Assembly: GCA_949825045.1 (NCBI GenBank)
Contig: OX463824.1
Span: 26,086,501-26,150,500, forward strand
Length of the DNA: 64,000 nucleotides
Source: Argyresthia goedartella
Lineage: Eukaryota; Arthropoda; Insecta; Lepidoptera; Argyresthiidae
Direction: 5' to 3'
The notes under the pieces were generated by a model. It worked only from the letters and a program-made list of their open reading frames with translations. It was not told the origin of the DNA and did not search any database. Positions 22,791 through 36,705 of this stretch are shown here, piece after piece. A program made the position numbers and the translations under genes. Positions within the stretch are counted from its first letter, which is position 1; every line of letters begins with the position of its first letter.

Positions 22791-25158
22791 AGTACACGCC
22801 GCTGTGATAGCTGCACATCCTCACCTAGCACACTTCTCTGAACAGAGAATCTCTGACCAACTCAGAGCCATCATTAATAATAAATACATTACCGACAATA
22901 GATTACAGCATATACGGGATGAAGTGGCCATGGAAATAGAATCAGGTACCGAAGTACACGTTAATTCACTACCAACTCAATCACAGATTCACACACACCT
23001 TTCATCACCATCACAAAATGACACCCATCATCAGTTATCGAATCCGGAAAGAGAGGAAGACCAAAGTGACGCCAATACCACACACCCACACAATCAACGC
23101 AACAATTTTGTAGTAATACCTGAAGAACAAATTGGACAGTTGGACGAATTGTTCACCAAGACACTAGCATATTTAAAAGACGTCGACCCCACATCAAGGC
23201 AATATATACCCAAACAGAAACCAAGTAGACAATTTGCTATTCTAGTACACACCATTAACGTAAAGATACTACCAAAACACATTAGTACTGAAACCGATTT
23301 TAATACGTTACAAACAATAATTTACTGCGCAGCACATACTGCCATCACTTACAATGGTGGAAAAATACGAGGACCCAACGAATCGCAATACCCCAATAAA
23401 AATAGGATACCAGCGTGGCAAATAAGATTAGAAAAGAGAATAGCTGAGCTTAGAGCAGATATAAGTAGGTTAACACATTATACACAAGGTAACACCAGCT
23501 CCAATGTCCAACAACATGTTGAACAAATCAAGCTACAATATAGGGTACACTCCCAATACGAACCAGATAACACAGACCCTTCTCAATTTTTAGACACTCT
23601 AAAACAAAAGCTGAATGCATTAGCAGGTCGTCTACGCCGTTACAAACTGACAACTCTTAGAAAAACACAAAACAAGACTTTCTACACAAATGAAAAACAG
23701 TTTTATAGATCTTTGCTCACCGAAAACTCAAACCGCCCCGCACAATCACAAGAAGCACCTACACCAGAAGCATTACATGACTTCTGGTCAAACATATGGT
23801 CAAAGCCAGTAACACACAATAATAGCAAATGGATCTCAGATGACCAGCATGCTCTCAAAAATGTTCCAGGAATGGAATTTGATGGTATCACTATAGATAC
23901 TCTGATTTCAGTAATAGCTAAGACACATAACTGGAAGGCCACCGGTTCTGATAAAATTCATAATTACTGGTACAAAAAACTCACAATCACCCACCCAATA
24001 TTATTATTACAGATAAACAATTTTATACAAAATCCGGAGCACATGCCATATTACATTACACAAGGAACTACCTATATGCTACCTAAAGACCTCACAGATA
24101 CCATAAACCCAGCTAAATATCGACCCATAACTTGTCTCCAAAACATATACAAAATAATAACAGCATGTCTTAGTCAACTCATATACAAACACGTAAACAC
24201 CAACCAGTTACTAGCTGAACAACAAAAAGGATGCCGCAAATTCAGTCAGGGATGCAAGGAGCAACTTATCATCGATGCGGTCGCATCTAAACAAGCTCTT
24301 CGTAAAAAAAGAAACATTAACACTATGTTTATTGACTATAAGAAGGCCTTTGACTCTGTACCGCACACATGGCTTATCTACGTATTACAACACTATAAAG
24401 TTCACCCCACTATCATCTCATATCTATCAACAACCATGCAGACCTGGAACACTATTCTTAAGTTATACAATGATAACAATACAATACAGACTGACAAAAT
24501 CATCATTCGCAGAGGAATCTTCCAGGGCGATTCACTGAGTCCCCTCTGGTTTTGCCTGGCACTCAATCCACTATCAAATCTACTCAATAACACAAAAAAA
24601 GGATTCCAAATAAAGTTTGATGACACACACCACATATTATCACATTTACTATATATGGACGATATAAAACTTTATGGAAGTAACTTAACAGAAATACATA
24701 AACTTGCAGATCTAACACAACAGTTTTCTAATGACATACAGATGGAGTTCGGAATAGATAAGTGCAAAATACAATCAGTTCATAGAGGAAAAGTTGAGAG
24801 CAATACAGACATATTAGAGAACGGAGATCAAATAGATCCAGTGGATAACGAGATAGGATATAAATACTTAGGTTACTATCAAACGCAACAGATACATCAA
24901 AGGGAGACAAAAAAAACAATCACACAGAAGTTTAGGAAACGGATACATAGCATACTTAAAACACAGTTGAACGCTCGAAATACCGTCAAAGCATTAAACA
25001 CATTCGCCATCCCAATCCTCACATATTCATACGGTATAATCAACTGGTCCCAATCAGACTTAATAAAACACCAACGCACCATCAACACACTTATGACTAA
25101 ATACAGAAAACACCATCCTCGCTCTTGCATACAAAGACTCACACTACCTAAAATTTAA
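22768..25158 (+). pseudogene. Dong ORF, central reverse transcriptase part
   Basis: Open frame of about 796 codons. It begins inside the second DNA-binding repeat. RT motifs: YRPITCLQNIYKIITACL, QQKGCRKFSQGCKEQL, FIDYKKAFDSVPHTWL, RGIFQGDSLSPLWFCLALNPLS, LLYMDDIKLYG (YMDD intact) and YKYLGYYQ. It stops at TAA 25156-25158; the same frame continues with GGRGIIDLKNLHNKQ, so the stop is a point mutation. Confidence 0.92.
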
Positions 25159-26156
25159 GGAGGAAGGGGAATAATAGACTTAAAAAATTTACACAACAAA
25201 CAAATCACCACACTAAGAAGGTTCTTTCACGCTAAATCATCGCACTCAACCCTGCACAATGCCGGCGCTCAGTCCGACTTTAAACATACTCCACTTTACC
25301 TACAAGACCATCAAGCTCAGATAAATGAAACTATCATCAAACCGCAACAGAAAATCGACATCTGGACACGAAAATCCCTCCACGGCAGACACCGCTTAGA
25401 CTTAGCCAACCCTAACGTCGACAAAACTGCGTCGAACGCGTGGCTTAAGAAAGGCGAGCTGTTCCCGGAAACGGAGGGATTTATGTTAGCCATACAGGAC
25501 CAGGTTATAGATACTCGTAACTACAGAAAACATATCATACACGACCGCACAATTGCAAGCGACATGTGCAGACAGTGCCAAAATAGTTCAGAAACAATAC
25601 AGCATATCACAGGAGCCTGCAGATCACTCGCACAATCAGATTATAAACATCGCCACGACCAAGTTGCAGCCATCATACACCAACACCTCGCATTCAGATA
25701 CAAATTGATTGCACAAAAAACAGCCTACTATAAATACACACCTCAAACAGTTTTAGAATCAACAGACTTTAAACTCTACTGGGACAGAACTATAATTACA
25801 GACAAAACTATTCATTTCAACAGGCCTGACATAACTCTCCACGATAAACAAAACAAAACAGTATTTCTCATAGATATAGCCATACCAAATACACACAACC
25901 TTACCACAACGTTTACAGAAAAAAAAACACAAAATACACAGACCTTGCCATTGAAATTAAAACACAATGGCAGGTACAATCTGTCAAAACCATCCCAATA
26001 GTCATCTCATCCACAGGAGTCATCCCATACACATTACACACTAGTCTCAAAACACTAAATATACCCAGATCCACACATATACTTCTTCAAAAAGCAACAA
26101 TACTAAATACATGTAGAATTGTACGGAAATTCATGGGCAAGGACCGTGATCTTTAG
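25159..26156 (+). pseudogene. Dong ORF, C-terminal CCHC and restriction-like endonuclease
   Basis: In frame with the RT beyond the TAA. CRQCQNSSETIQHITGAC (from 25567) gives the C-X2-C...H-X4-C cluster, followed by KHRHDQVAAIIH. The nuclease core RPDITL...TVFLIDIAIP holds the PD...D catalytic residues of the restriction-like fold. Two extra bases in an A-run at about 25919-25931 shift the frame relative to the truncated copy, giving an early stop at 26001. The natural stop would be at 26154-26156. Confidence 0.88.
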
Positions 26157-26228
26157 TAGATAAGCACTTGGCGTAAGCCCGTGTATCAGAACCTTTTTTT
26201 ACAAGAGTGAAATGAAAAAATCATAAAA

Positions 26229-27248
<1,020 letters not shown>

Positions 27249-27255
27249 GCAGTTC

Positions 27256-27370
27256 ACAGAATAAATCTACATACCAAGTTTCAACTGTGTAGTCCTAACA
27301 GTTTCTGCATAAAGTTGCTGTGACATACGGACGGCCGGACGGACAGACAGACTTGACGAAACTATAAGGT
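27256..27370 (+). repeat. GGGTTCCGT-type dispersed repeat, right-hand part
   Basis: ACATACCAAGTTTCAA...GTTTCTGCATAAAGTTGCTGTGACATACGGACGG...GACAGACAGACTT matches the right-hand part of the longer copy at 60110-60215. Confidence 0.7.
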
Positions 27371-27589
27371 AGAAACGAAAATGGCAATACACCATTCTGT
27401 TAGACCATGTATTTTCAGAATCGTGTTTTTAATAAGTTCGGTTGTGGTTGTGACGCCTAGGAATCGGTACCATTTACATATTTGCTTAATAAATCCCAAA
27501 ATCTATTCTTTACAACCGCTTACTATCAATAACTTTTGATATTAAGTACTAAACCCTTGACAGTGGGACGGGTAGTTTGATAAGCAGCT

Positions 27590-27700
27590 TATACTCAAGA
27601 TTGTCTAGTCTACCTAAGATACAGGGAATCCTAGTTTGGGGCTAGATCAATGTGTCTAAATAGTGCCCAAGGTATTATTATTATTATTATTATTATTGTG
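27590..27700 (+). repeat. tRNA-derived SINE (family A), 3' part, with ATT tail
   Basis: AAGATACAGGGAATCCTAGTTTGGGGC...CCAAGGTATTATTATT matches the 3' ends of the minus-strand copies at 45905-46176 and 53040-53264. The tRNA head is missing. Confidence 0.7.
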
Positions 27701-28073
27701 GTATGAATTGTCGTGAGGTGATTATGTCGTGCCTGAATGTGGAACATCTAAAATCAGCCGTTTGATAATAACTGAATCAAAAAGGTCGCCCATTCGTGTT
27801 CCCACGCGACTTAGCGCAACTGCCTTCGTGTGTACTTACTTACCTGCGCATATTGCGAAACTTGTCAAAGAGTCGGGAGTTCCCCGGAAGGTTGCGAACT
27901 TTCAGCAAACTTCCCGAGCAATGTCCTCCAAGGAAGCAGTCTACCTCTTGATGTTCCGCGAATACCGCGCATCTGGGATCAGGATTTGTTTCTGAACTGG
28001 TTAAATCCGGTGTTAATCAGAAACGTTCCTGCGTTTATTGGTTATAGAGTTGTGTGAAAATGCCTTTGTTTTT

Positions 28074-28450
28074 AGGGTTCCCTTAAAGGATCACTTCGTT
28101 GTCTGTCGGTTCTTCTGTCAAGACCCTTTTTGCCACGATATAATGTTGAACTTAGTATCGATTACTCAGGTCTGTGGTTTGCTAAAGGTGTGAAAAAAAA
28201 AGCAAAGTTATAGGTCACCGCAATCAAACGATACCGCCATTTCACATTTTTGCTGAAATGAAATTGTTTGATATTTGCAAGGGAATCAAAACTTAAAAGG
28301 ATCTTCCCGTTGACCTAGAATCATAAAGTTTGGCGCGAAGTAATGTTTGATAGCACAATTATTGTAAAAAATCCGAAAACTGTGAATTACGGTTTGTCAG
28401 TCCGTCTGTCAAGCCCCTTTTCCCAGGAACACGTGGAGGTATCAAATTGA
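28074..28450 (+). repeat. GGGTTCCGT-type dispersed repeat, degraded
   Basis: AGGGTTCCCTTAAAGGATCACTTCGTTGTCTGTCGG and a second GTCAGTCCGTCTGTCAAGCC block, the hallmark of a repeat seen at 48757 and 59682. Non-coding. Confidence 0.6.
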
Positions 28451-28551
28451 AATTAATATCGATTACTCAACCTCTTGAAAATATAAAAAAATCAAAGGTA
28501 TTAGAACAGCTGGGAGTGGACAGTTGATTCAAGGACTTTGGAAAGATTATA

Positions 28552-30100
28552 ATAGAATAGAATATCCATTTATTTGATGTATCAGCATAAACACATACAT
28601 ATAAAAGAAATACACAAGGCAAAACAGAGATTAAAACAGCTACAAACAAAAAAAAAAAAATATATCATTCATACCATTGTTATTCTCCATACAGCAATTA
28701 CCTACATAAAGTTGTAGGTGGTTTCACTGCCATGTGTACATGCTGCGACAGCAAAAGGGCTCAGACGTTGCATATGTCACAGGAAGGCCTGTGACGCTGG
28801 TTTTCAGTCTTGGACCCAGAAAGTATATACAGCTTTGAACTCGTTAATGTCACCAGGCGGATAGTGTAAGAAACTACCTAAACTAAACTAAACACTTAAC
28901 AAATTATTAAACAAGAGATAGATCCAAAATAAACATAAATAAAACAAATAAAATGTCGGTGCGGAAATACATTGTGAATAAGAATTGCATCATGGATTAA
29001 TTAATATTTATTTGAATTAAATTGTATTGAATAATATACACACATTTTACATATTGTATTGAATAATATGCAATGCGGTGTCGGGAAGATGATAAAAGCA
29101 GGTAGACGCGGTGCGCAACGCTTTTTCATGGCAGCTTCAGATTTTTCTGTTCTAATAACCGTTCTCGAATTCGTTTTTTGAATGTGAATTTTTATTTTAG
29201 CTCTCGAAGTAGAAGTGGTATATTATTCCAACATTTTGTGTCAAGATATCTAAAGCTACCACGAAATCCCGCGGTCCTGTGGCGGGGGACGGACAGAATG
29301 CTGGAGGTGGTTCTATTTGCGTGGTGGTGCGAGGTTTTCCAGGTCAGCTGCTCAGATAGGTATTCAGGTTTACCAGTGTTAATAATACCGAACAAAAGCG
29401 TAGACAAATTTAAGTCAAGTCTTGCTTTTATTTTCAGCATGTCAGCACCTGAAATACGGTGTGAAATGTGTACGTGAAGGGATATTAAAGAAGTAACGAG
29501 CGCAGGCGTTTTGTACCCGTTGAATCAACCTCTCAGTTCGTTTATACAAACATGGGCATATACCAACAGGCCATAGTTAATTTTGGAGAGAAAGAGTCGA
29601 GAAAGTCGGCATGACTGGAATGAATGCTCTGAGCATTTATGTGAACGACGTTGAAGTTCCTCCTGAGGTTGGAAAACACTCGTTTGAGGGCAATAGGCAA
29701 AACGTCGTCCTTGGACGGCAATTCACTTTCCACGCTATCGGAAGCTTCACTTAAGTGGTTATAATATAATAAATAAATAATATAATAAAATAAATACCTA
29801 CTAAAACACAAGAAAGTCAACAATCTAAAAAATAGAAAGGCCCAAACCCAGCCAAACCCTAGCTTTACATGAGTACAGTACATATGGAAATAAATTTTAC
29901 AACATATCAAACAATATAATGAGATGTGGGTGGGCAGCACAAACAAAAAGAAAATGAAGAAACAGCAAAGTAAATCGAAATTCGAACATGAACTTAGTTC
30001 CGTTCGTATCGTCCGGTTGCCCGTCCGTTCCGCCCGGCTCTCTGTCCTATCAGCGAAAGTAGCTAGTACCCAGAAAAATAAAAAAGCTCGAAACCCGTAA
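28552..30100 (-). pseudogene. CR1-like LINE with internal deletion
   Basis: The 3' tail is at 28552 (AATGGATATTCTATTC on the minus strand). The RT C-terminus (STLLFGIINTGKPEYL...FRGSFRYLDTKCWNNIPLLL) lies at 29192-29500 and is the counterpart of the C-terminus of the LINE at 5.9 kb. At about 29580 it is joined to the start of an endonuclease frame (FNVVHINAQSIHSSHADFLDSFSPK, 29590-29680). About 2.5 kb of ORF2 is therefore missing between SFSPK and NYGLLVYAH. Upstream sequence to about 30100 may be its leader. Confidence 0.75.
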
Positions 30101-30635
30101 TATCTGTAGAAGTCATGTTGAGGGCTACTAATTGTTCTGGGGCTCTCTATTGTTTTTGGAACTCTTGTTAATGTGATAGATAACATATTATTATTCGTAG
30201 TATTATTAGACAGTGTTCTAAAAGATAGTACCTATTTATAAAATATTGAGAGAACAAGACAGGAAGTACAAAGAACATGTAGATATATTTTACACTGCTT
30301 GGTTCAATGTTGCACTGTCACTCTATATTAGAAAACGAAGAAAATATGTTACGAGATTTCTTCCAACTTGCAGCAAAGAATCGGAGATGGAACGAAGGCA
30401 GATGGAACTTGTGCTACAAAAAAACAAGACGTGTTGCCTTTCCTGTCCATATCGCAGCGAAAGGGTAACTTACCAACAAGGAAACAACCTTTTCTTAGCC
30501 GTAGGGTTACCTCGTAACCCACATTGAATTGTTGTTTAATTTTAAAAGGCAGTTAAGATATGATATTTATTTAATGACTACTTAATCTGACATTTCTAAA
30601 CAATGGAAAATCAGTGCACCGGTGCAACGACTTAC

Positions 30636-30852
30636 AATATCTACAAAGTTAATTCTGAGGATTCCAAATTGATTAATCTTTTTCCGTACATTGTAAGGTC
30701 CATCTCTTCTATCATCTAGAACACTGAAAAAGCCGCGCAAATCAACATACAATCCACAATCAACCAATCTGATCCTTACTTGGTTTCTTGAATATATCTC
30801 TTGTTAAAGATAAGCTCGCCTTTATACACCTGTTTATATGTTATTATTTTTT
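30636..30852 (-). other. Candidate host exon(s), alternative readings
   Basis: Reading 1: exon 30852-30780, acceptor ACATACAG, donor AA|GTAAGG, reading KIITYKQVYKGELIFNK; it resembles the candidate exon at 42957-42848 in both DNA (CGAGCTTATC block) and protein (VYKxELIxxK). Reading 2: exon 30797-30636, acceptor AAGAG, donor ATT|GTAAGT, open for 54 codons (RIRLVDCGLYVDLRGFF...). The two overlap, so both cannot be right in one transcript. I do not recognise the protein. Confidence 0.3.
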
Positions 30853-32798
30853 CTGTATGTCGTTTTTGTGCTATAAAGAAATTATAAATTAGGAATAAAA
30901 TTCTCACAAATTATTCTCGTTCCATTTGTAAAATTTTGTAAACCCGAATTGGCAACCCTTCCACCTCTCCGGTTCGAAGGACCATTATTGATGGATGCAC
31001 CGGCCACCTGGAAACCCGACAAATTGGCGAGGGACAGCCGGTACCCGCGTCATCGTCACGCGTGACGTGCATCGCCGCCTGGTCGGATAACCTGGAGGGT
31101 ATGCGTGGAATTTTGATGGATTTTATGACCGTATAATGTTGATTTTACTGTTTCGCGATGGCGGGCATATAAAGTAGCGAAACAAAATAACAAAGTGAAA
31201 AAGTTACTTAGATTTCTGTAAATTGATCCTAGTCTTAGAGCAAACCAAAAATAACAATTGTTATGCGATCGTGAATAAACAGTCAACGAGTAAAGTTTTT
31301 CCTAATGATAGGTACTGTTGTCCCCAATAATTCTACCTGCATTACAATAAGAGGCACCTGTTCATATTAAAATAACATACTCTTTCGCCTGAATTTTACT
31401 CGTAAATATTCTTAGTACACATTTTCAATAACTTTATTCATCGCCTACTTTGTCAAGTTTCCGCCAACTCTATATAATTCCTTCCTACCTTCGTAATAAT
31501 GGGGATATTTAATGCTGCACACAGAGCTTATGTTAGCAATGTTACGGAAATTTTAAGTAGTTCGATGTTGCATGAGTTTGTTGTGGAAAGCCTCCATAAG
31601 CCTCGGTTGACGAGGTGGGCAGTTCTTTACAGCGTAGTATGTAGTGGAGTTTAGACTATCTGCCTGTACAGGCTGCGTTAAGATGCTGGGTATCGTCACA
31701 TTAGGTCGGTTCAAAGACAGTGTTAAAATCCGGAGGAAATATATGTTATGAAGACATCCCTTTTGTTTAATCTGTGTTTTTGAAAACAACAACAAACTGA
31801 GTAACTATGTAATATGCTAATAGTTGTTTTTCACCTAAAACCTATTCATAAACTTGATATTTCATAAAAAAAAATATATTGATATTGTTCTTGCGTCCAA
31901 AAATAGGCTTTCAAAATATCTTGAAAATTGTGTTTTTGAAATTAAGAAATAGTCAGTGGTCTTGAATAAATAAATGATTTTTGAATAAATGTTTTCGGCA
32001 GCAACTGACGTAACAGCCATGTTGCAGTGTGAGCTGTTATGAACTTTATCATAATATGGTTGTGTCCTAAATTTCAGCAAATACTAATCGAGTTGCTAAT
32101 TTCACCGATAGATGAGCCTTAAGATGGCATTATGAAATAAGTTTGTGTTGTGTGTTTACATCATATGTTGTTTAAGAAGATATACTAGAAGTTTTTTAAA
32201 TAAAACCAAAGCCCAATGAAAGACTAGACCAAATATAGGATGCCCCAACAACAATGGACATCCCTTTGACCATGCTGCAACCTTCCTAATCTCAAAATTT
32301 AACCTTAGTAAAAATAGGGGTGATCCATTTGTTTTTGGAACATACTGTATTGACAAAAATATGATAATGATAAGGCATCTTTGTGTTAGTTCTGTTTTGG
32401 AGATCCGTTTTGGAATTGCGTTTGGAAATAAAAAATGGGTTCGTTGACATGTTGATGATAATGATAAGAAGAGCGTATAGTAAAGGCAGCCATGCTCAAC
32501 AGAAGATGATGACGATTATCTTTATCATCCGAATACACAGTTCTAAACCATCCTAGTTCTAATTAAATTTCCTCACAGAAAACAGTTTTCTCACGTGAAT
32601 TATTTCTTTGAAAACATAACCAAGTTTGCTAGTTTTCTACGAGCCGCTAACTCTTCGGAAAACTTGTTACTTGTAAACTTTTACGTCTCTAGTGATTTCA
32701 TAGACTGTCGACACGATATCGTAACTTGTTTCAAACGATGATTGCACTTTCTCGCGCGATAAATGTGTACCTACTGCTATAATTAAATATCTAGGGCC
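30853..32798. other. Long stretch without recognised features
   Basis: AT-rich, scattered short open frames without protein-like composition. A slightly GC-richer patch lies at 30940-31085. About 32160-32340 may be an old LINE 3' end, but I cannot support it. Confidence 0.5.
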
Positions 32799-32902
32799 TT
32801 ACCACAAACAAATAAACTACTGTTCAACACATGTTTAAAAACAAAAACGTAGGATTTAACTTTTGTTTTGAGCTTAAAAGCTGTTTAATATTTTTGTGGT
32901 AA
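32799..32902. mobile_element. 104-bp MITE-like inverted repeat
   Basis: TTACCACAAA at 32799-32808 is the inverse of 32893-32902. The interior (TGTTCAACACATGTTTAAAAAC) resembles sequence at 56340-56390, next to another hairpin. Confidence 0.45.
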
Positions 32903-33026
32903 CATGACTATACTTTCAGGTTTGTATTATTGTTAGTTTTCTATATTCCCCTAAATTATTAGTAGGCTTGGAATAGCTTTATGAGATAAAATATATATTG
33001 ATAAATGTAGATCTTCTGATCAGCAT

Positions 33027-33341
33027 TGCAAGAAAAACTTCAGGAAATATTGACTGCTGCGTTCAAAGAACCTAGAGACAGAAAACTAACTACGGATTCG
33101 CTGGAGTCATAATTAAAAAAGGAAATGAACTCAAACGAGTCCGGGGGTTCAAAAGGCAAACTTTTACAGTTCGCGGATGTCTGCCTGTATGTGTTGTTAC
33201 AAGTAGCGTTTAAATCCGAAAGGGCCTTCTCAGTGGCTGGTTATCTGGCTAGCGAAATAAAACGCCGTTTAGCAGACGATTCTTTGGACATTTTTTCTTC
33301 TTAAGGAGCTATTTTCAAAATTATTCGTTAAATAATGGCGA
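33027..33341 (+). pseudogene. hAT transposase C-terminal fragment
   Basis: The frame reads QEKLQEILTAAFKEPRDRK...LKKEMNSNESGG...LLQFADVCLYVL...FKSERAFSVAGYLASEIKRRLADDSLDI, the hAT dimerisation region (usual form SVEAERAFSAAG...RLxxxSLDxLxFL). One in-frame TAA lies after SLES, and a shift follows SLDI before LLKELFSKLFVK. No catalytic DDE part remains. The 3' end of the same element lies at 37533. Confidence 0.82.
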
Positions 33342-33440
33342 GTGATGTGAACTGAACAAGCCTTTCATTTGATTGGTCTATTTTGTTAATTAATCTCTAA
33401 TTTTTAATCGAACTCTGAGTAGGTTATAGTTTTCTTTAAT

Positions 33441-33955
33441 TTAGAATAATATCTCAGTTTGATAGTCAACTCAACTAGTTAATGAGTTTCATTTTAGTTT
33501 TTGACTTCTTGTTATTTTGTTACAAAGGAACTGTTTTATAATTAAAAGACTTTTCTTTGATGTTAGAAGAGAAGACTGGTTGTTTATTTCATTTCTTATT
33601 TGATGAAATACGTCAAATTTTTTATTTAGAATAATATCTCAGTTTGATAGTCAACTCAACTAGTTAATGAGTTTCATTTTAGTTTTTGACTTCTTGTTAT
33701 TTTGTTACAAAGGAACTGTTTTATAATTAAAAGACTTTTCTTTGATGTTAGAAGAGAAGACTGGTTGTTTATTTCATTTCTTATTTGATGAAATACGTAA
33801 TTTTTTTTATTTAGAATAATATCTCAGTTTGATAGTCAACTCAACTAGTTAATGAGTTTCATTTTAGTTTTCGACTTCTTGAAGGAACTGTTTTATTATC
33901 AAAAGACTTTTCTTTGATATTAGAAGAGAAGACTGGTTGTTTATTTCATTTCTTA
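33441..33955 (+). repeat. 185-bp tandem repeats of hAT 3' region, copies 1-3
   Basis: Units start with TTAGAATAATATCTCAG at 33441, 33626 and 33811, exactly 185 bases apart. The third unit has a short internal deletion, is cut at 33955 and resumes at 37107. Units include ACTCAACTAGTTAATGAG. They lie between the transposase fragment and the hAT end. Confidence 0.95.
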
Positions 33956-34629
33956 TGTAATGGTACACGAGATTCAGTACATTTGATACTTCATTTTGCG
34001 TGACAGAGGGCTAGCCCATCGCCGCGCTGTATTTGAATACAAGAGTCGATTCATTTAACGTTTGGGTTTTTGAGTAGCTCAGGGTAAGGTGGCAAAAACA
34101 ATGAGCCGAGCGCGTGGTTTGGTTCCAGGAACAGAGGTCAGGTCAGGTTTTTTTTGGCGCATTCCTGCGAAATGTGTAGGGATCAGAGCCGATTTGGCTC
34201 CGCGCTGAATAAATTATGAATAACTAAATAATGGAAGGTTATTATGGAACGATACGGAGAAAGCTATTATGTTGACTGCAAATATACAATTGCGTTTGTT
34301 TTGTACGACGTGGCGAGTTTGACATCACGGGTTTGAATATCATTCTAGTGATCTTTGTCTAAGACGCTAGCGGCCGGGTAGGCTTAATTAATCGCAACAA
34401 GCTTTTATGGTCAGCGATCAACAGATTTTGTGTATCGGCAATACCGAATGACTTGAGTGATAACCTACGGTTGATCATAGTGAATATGCGTACACAAAGT
34501 TTGTAGAACGGCGGATCTGCATGGCATGTTTGGTTGAAATTAGACCCTGTGTAGTTAGAGATAAGAAGCTTTCGCTTGGGCAGCGCGTGTTTTGCAAAGG
34601 ACGCCATTTTTTTTCAGACATGTGGGGTC

Positions 34630-34637
34630 TATAAATA
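34630..34637 (+). promoter_or_regulatory. TATA box candidate inside the TG...CA element
   Basis: TATAAATA followed about 30 bases later by a C/T-rich start region (TTCTGTCTCAGCGTCAAG). The placement suits the U3/R border of an LTR promoter. No transcript evidence is available from sequence alone. Confidence 0.45.
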
Positions 34638-35741
34638 CGAGCGCGTGGGAAGGGAAAGCATTCTGTCTCAGCGTCAAGCTAATGTGACAGTCGTCTTTCA
34701 GGAATTCTAAACAGTTCTGTCTGCCGTTTTACGCGTCTGAACTGGACGAATTGTGATTGCGAGTTACAGTGGTTTTTCGTGAGTGTCTGAAGCGCCGAGA
34801 TATACCTCGGTTCCTATCTTTTAAATCAACCTACCCCAAATTCCAAAACTATCCTTGGGTCGTTAGATAAGAACTTGTAGGTAATTGATCTGAGTCTGAG
34901 TCTGGGCTTGGAGCGACCCTAAATTCCTTTTTCCTTCACCATAGGGTTCCTGGATTGGCATTTAGGATATTCGCGTAGCGAGTTTTGAAATTCCCATACA
35001 CATAGTCATTAAACATACAAGCACATTCAAATCAAACTCAACCATTTTCGAGTGGTGTCGATAATGGACGTGGTATAACACTAGGATTTTAGACTAGGCT
35101 AGACAGGAGTTTAGTTGCGGCTAAACCTAGGTTGGCAGGGCATAGGGAGACTGTTTGATCGATGAGGTTCCGCGGATGGAAATATCAAATTCAGAACAAA
35201 ATTAAACCGGTGTCAACACAGATAACCTATCCTGTTGATATTTTGACATTTGAGTGTTGTCGGGGACGCGCGAAGAGATCAAATTACAGTCTAAAGGTCA
35301 TTGTTTAGGACCGGGTAGATTGTTTTGCTTTGCCTTGGGTCGGTTTGGATTCAAGTTGCATCTTTAAATTAAATGTAAATTTCGCTGGAGATCTAATGTG
35401 TAGGCTGAGTCAAATATTAATGATTGGGCTCTGTCGAGGACGTGCTGAGGTCAGTGAAGTTCATAGATCGGTATTTACCGAAGTATAAACTTCGCTATGG
35501 TAAGGGTTAGATCTCCTAAAGCGCTAATGACTACGTTTCGATAACATCCAGCTCAAATTGCGTAGAGTTGAAGGTTTCAAAACGTTACGGACCTTTTGAG
35601 GTAACCGCTAGTTCAAACCCATTTCGGAAAATCAAATCGCAATTGTGTAAACCGGTCTATTCGGATCGTTATTGCCGTGAACTAATTATATAATTGGAAC
35701 CACCACAAGCCGCTAATAGCAAGCACATGAAATATCATTAA

Positions 35742-36705
35742 AAAAAAATTTTTTTTTAAAATTTAAGCTGTTTATTTCAAAAAAAATTATATACATTACA
35801 TGGCATGAACTTAACTTCTAATCTTAATATTTAAAGATTTTTTGAGTTAAGGAGCTGCTTATTCATAAATTTACATATACATTATATTTTTACATTTATT
35901 GAGGTAGGTTTAAACAAGTACCGCTTAATAATATTTTTTGTTTGCTGACAAGTTTTGTTTTCTATTCTACTAACTAATTCTATTGGAAATCTATTCAATA
36001 CTCTAGGCAGAATTGACTGCCAGACTCTCTGGCCATATTCGTTTTTACTTGTTGGTATCTCGAAGTTTGAAAGATAAGGTAGGTTACGTAGATTTACGGG
36101 TCTTTTCTTTTTTTTTAAAAGGGGTATATTTTCATTATACTGAATAACAATTGCCAAATCCAACTTATCAAATACGTTCATCACTTTACAATAATTGAAT
36201 AGATTTCCATAGTTATTTTTATATTTATATTTAATCTTTGCGGGAACAATCGCTTTCAGTAATCTTAATTGTAGGTTGTAAATATGATTTAAAGATGTTT
36301 TGAATGTTCTTCCATAGCTGGCTAAGCCATAGCTTATTACAGAATCAGCCAAGGACATGTAAAGAAGTCTTAGCGTATTATAGGGAACTTTATGCCTAAG
36401 TACACACAGTTTTGACAAAATGGATCTTAGCTTATTACATACAAGCTCAATATGTGGACCCCAGTTGAATCTATGGTCTATTTTTAGTCCAAGGTAAGTA
36501 TGTTCTTGTACAAGATCAAGATGAACGCAGTTACAGGAAGCGCTCTGTAGGTGCATACAGTTGTGTTCGTGGGCCACGATCGCCGGTATAAAGTTTGTTT
36601 TTTTATAAGGCGAATGAATATGCATGAGTTTTGTTTTAGAGTAATTTATCGATAAACCTAGATCGTGAGCCCAATTACATTGAGTATTCAAGTCGTAAAA
36701 CTACG
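35742..36705 (-). pseudogene. 5'-truncated LINE fragment (RT thumb and C-terminus)
   Basis: Open frame 36691-35882 of about 268 codons: WAHDLGLSINYSKTKLMHI, YLGLKIDHRFNWGPHI, SILSKLCVLRHKVP...VISYGLASYG and a helical C-terminus. The 3' end is A/T-rich (AAATAAACAGC) at about 35745-35765. It lacks endonuclease and RT catalytic parts. It lies inside the TG...CA element and is therefore younger. A Jockey-superfamily LINE by thumb motif; clade not resolved. A stop lies four codons upstream of the frame at the truncation point. Confidence 0.82.

Noticed and set aside
29542..30186. Full 214-codon frame as a host protein
   Set aside because: Only the last part matches LINE endonuclease; the rest is AT-rich leader read by chance.
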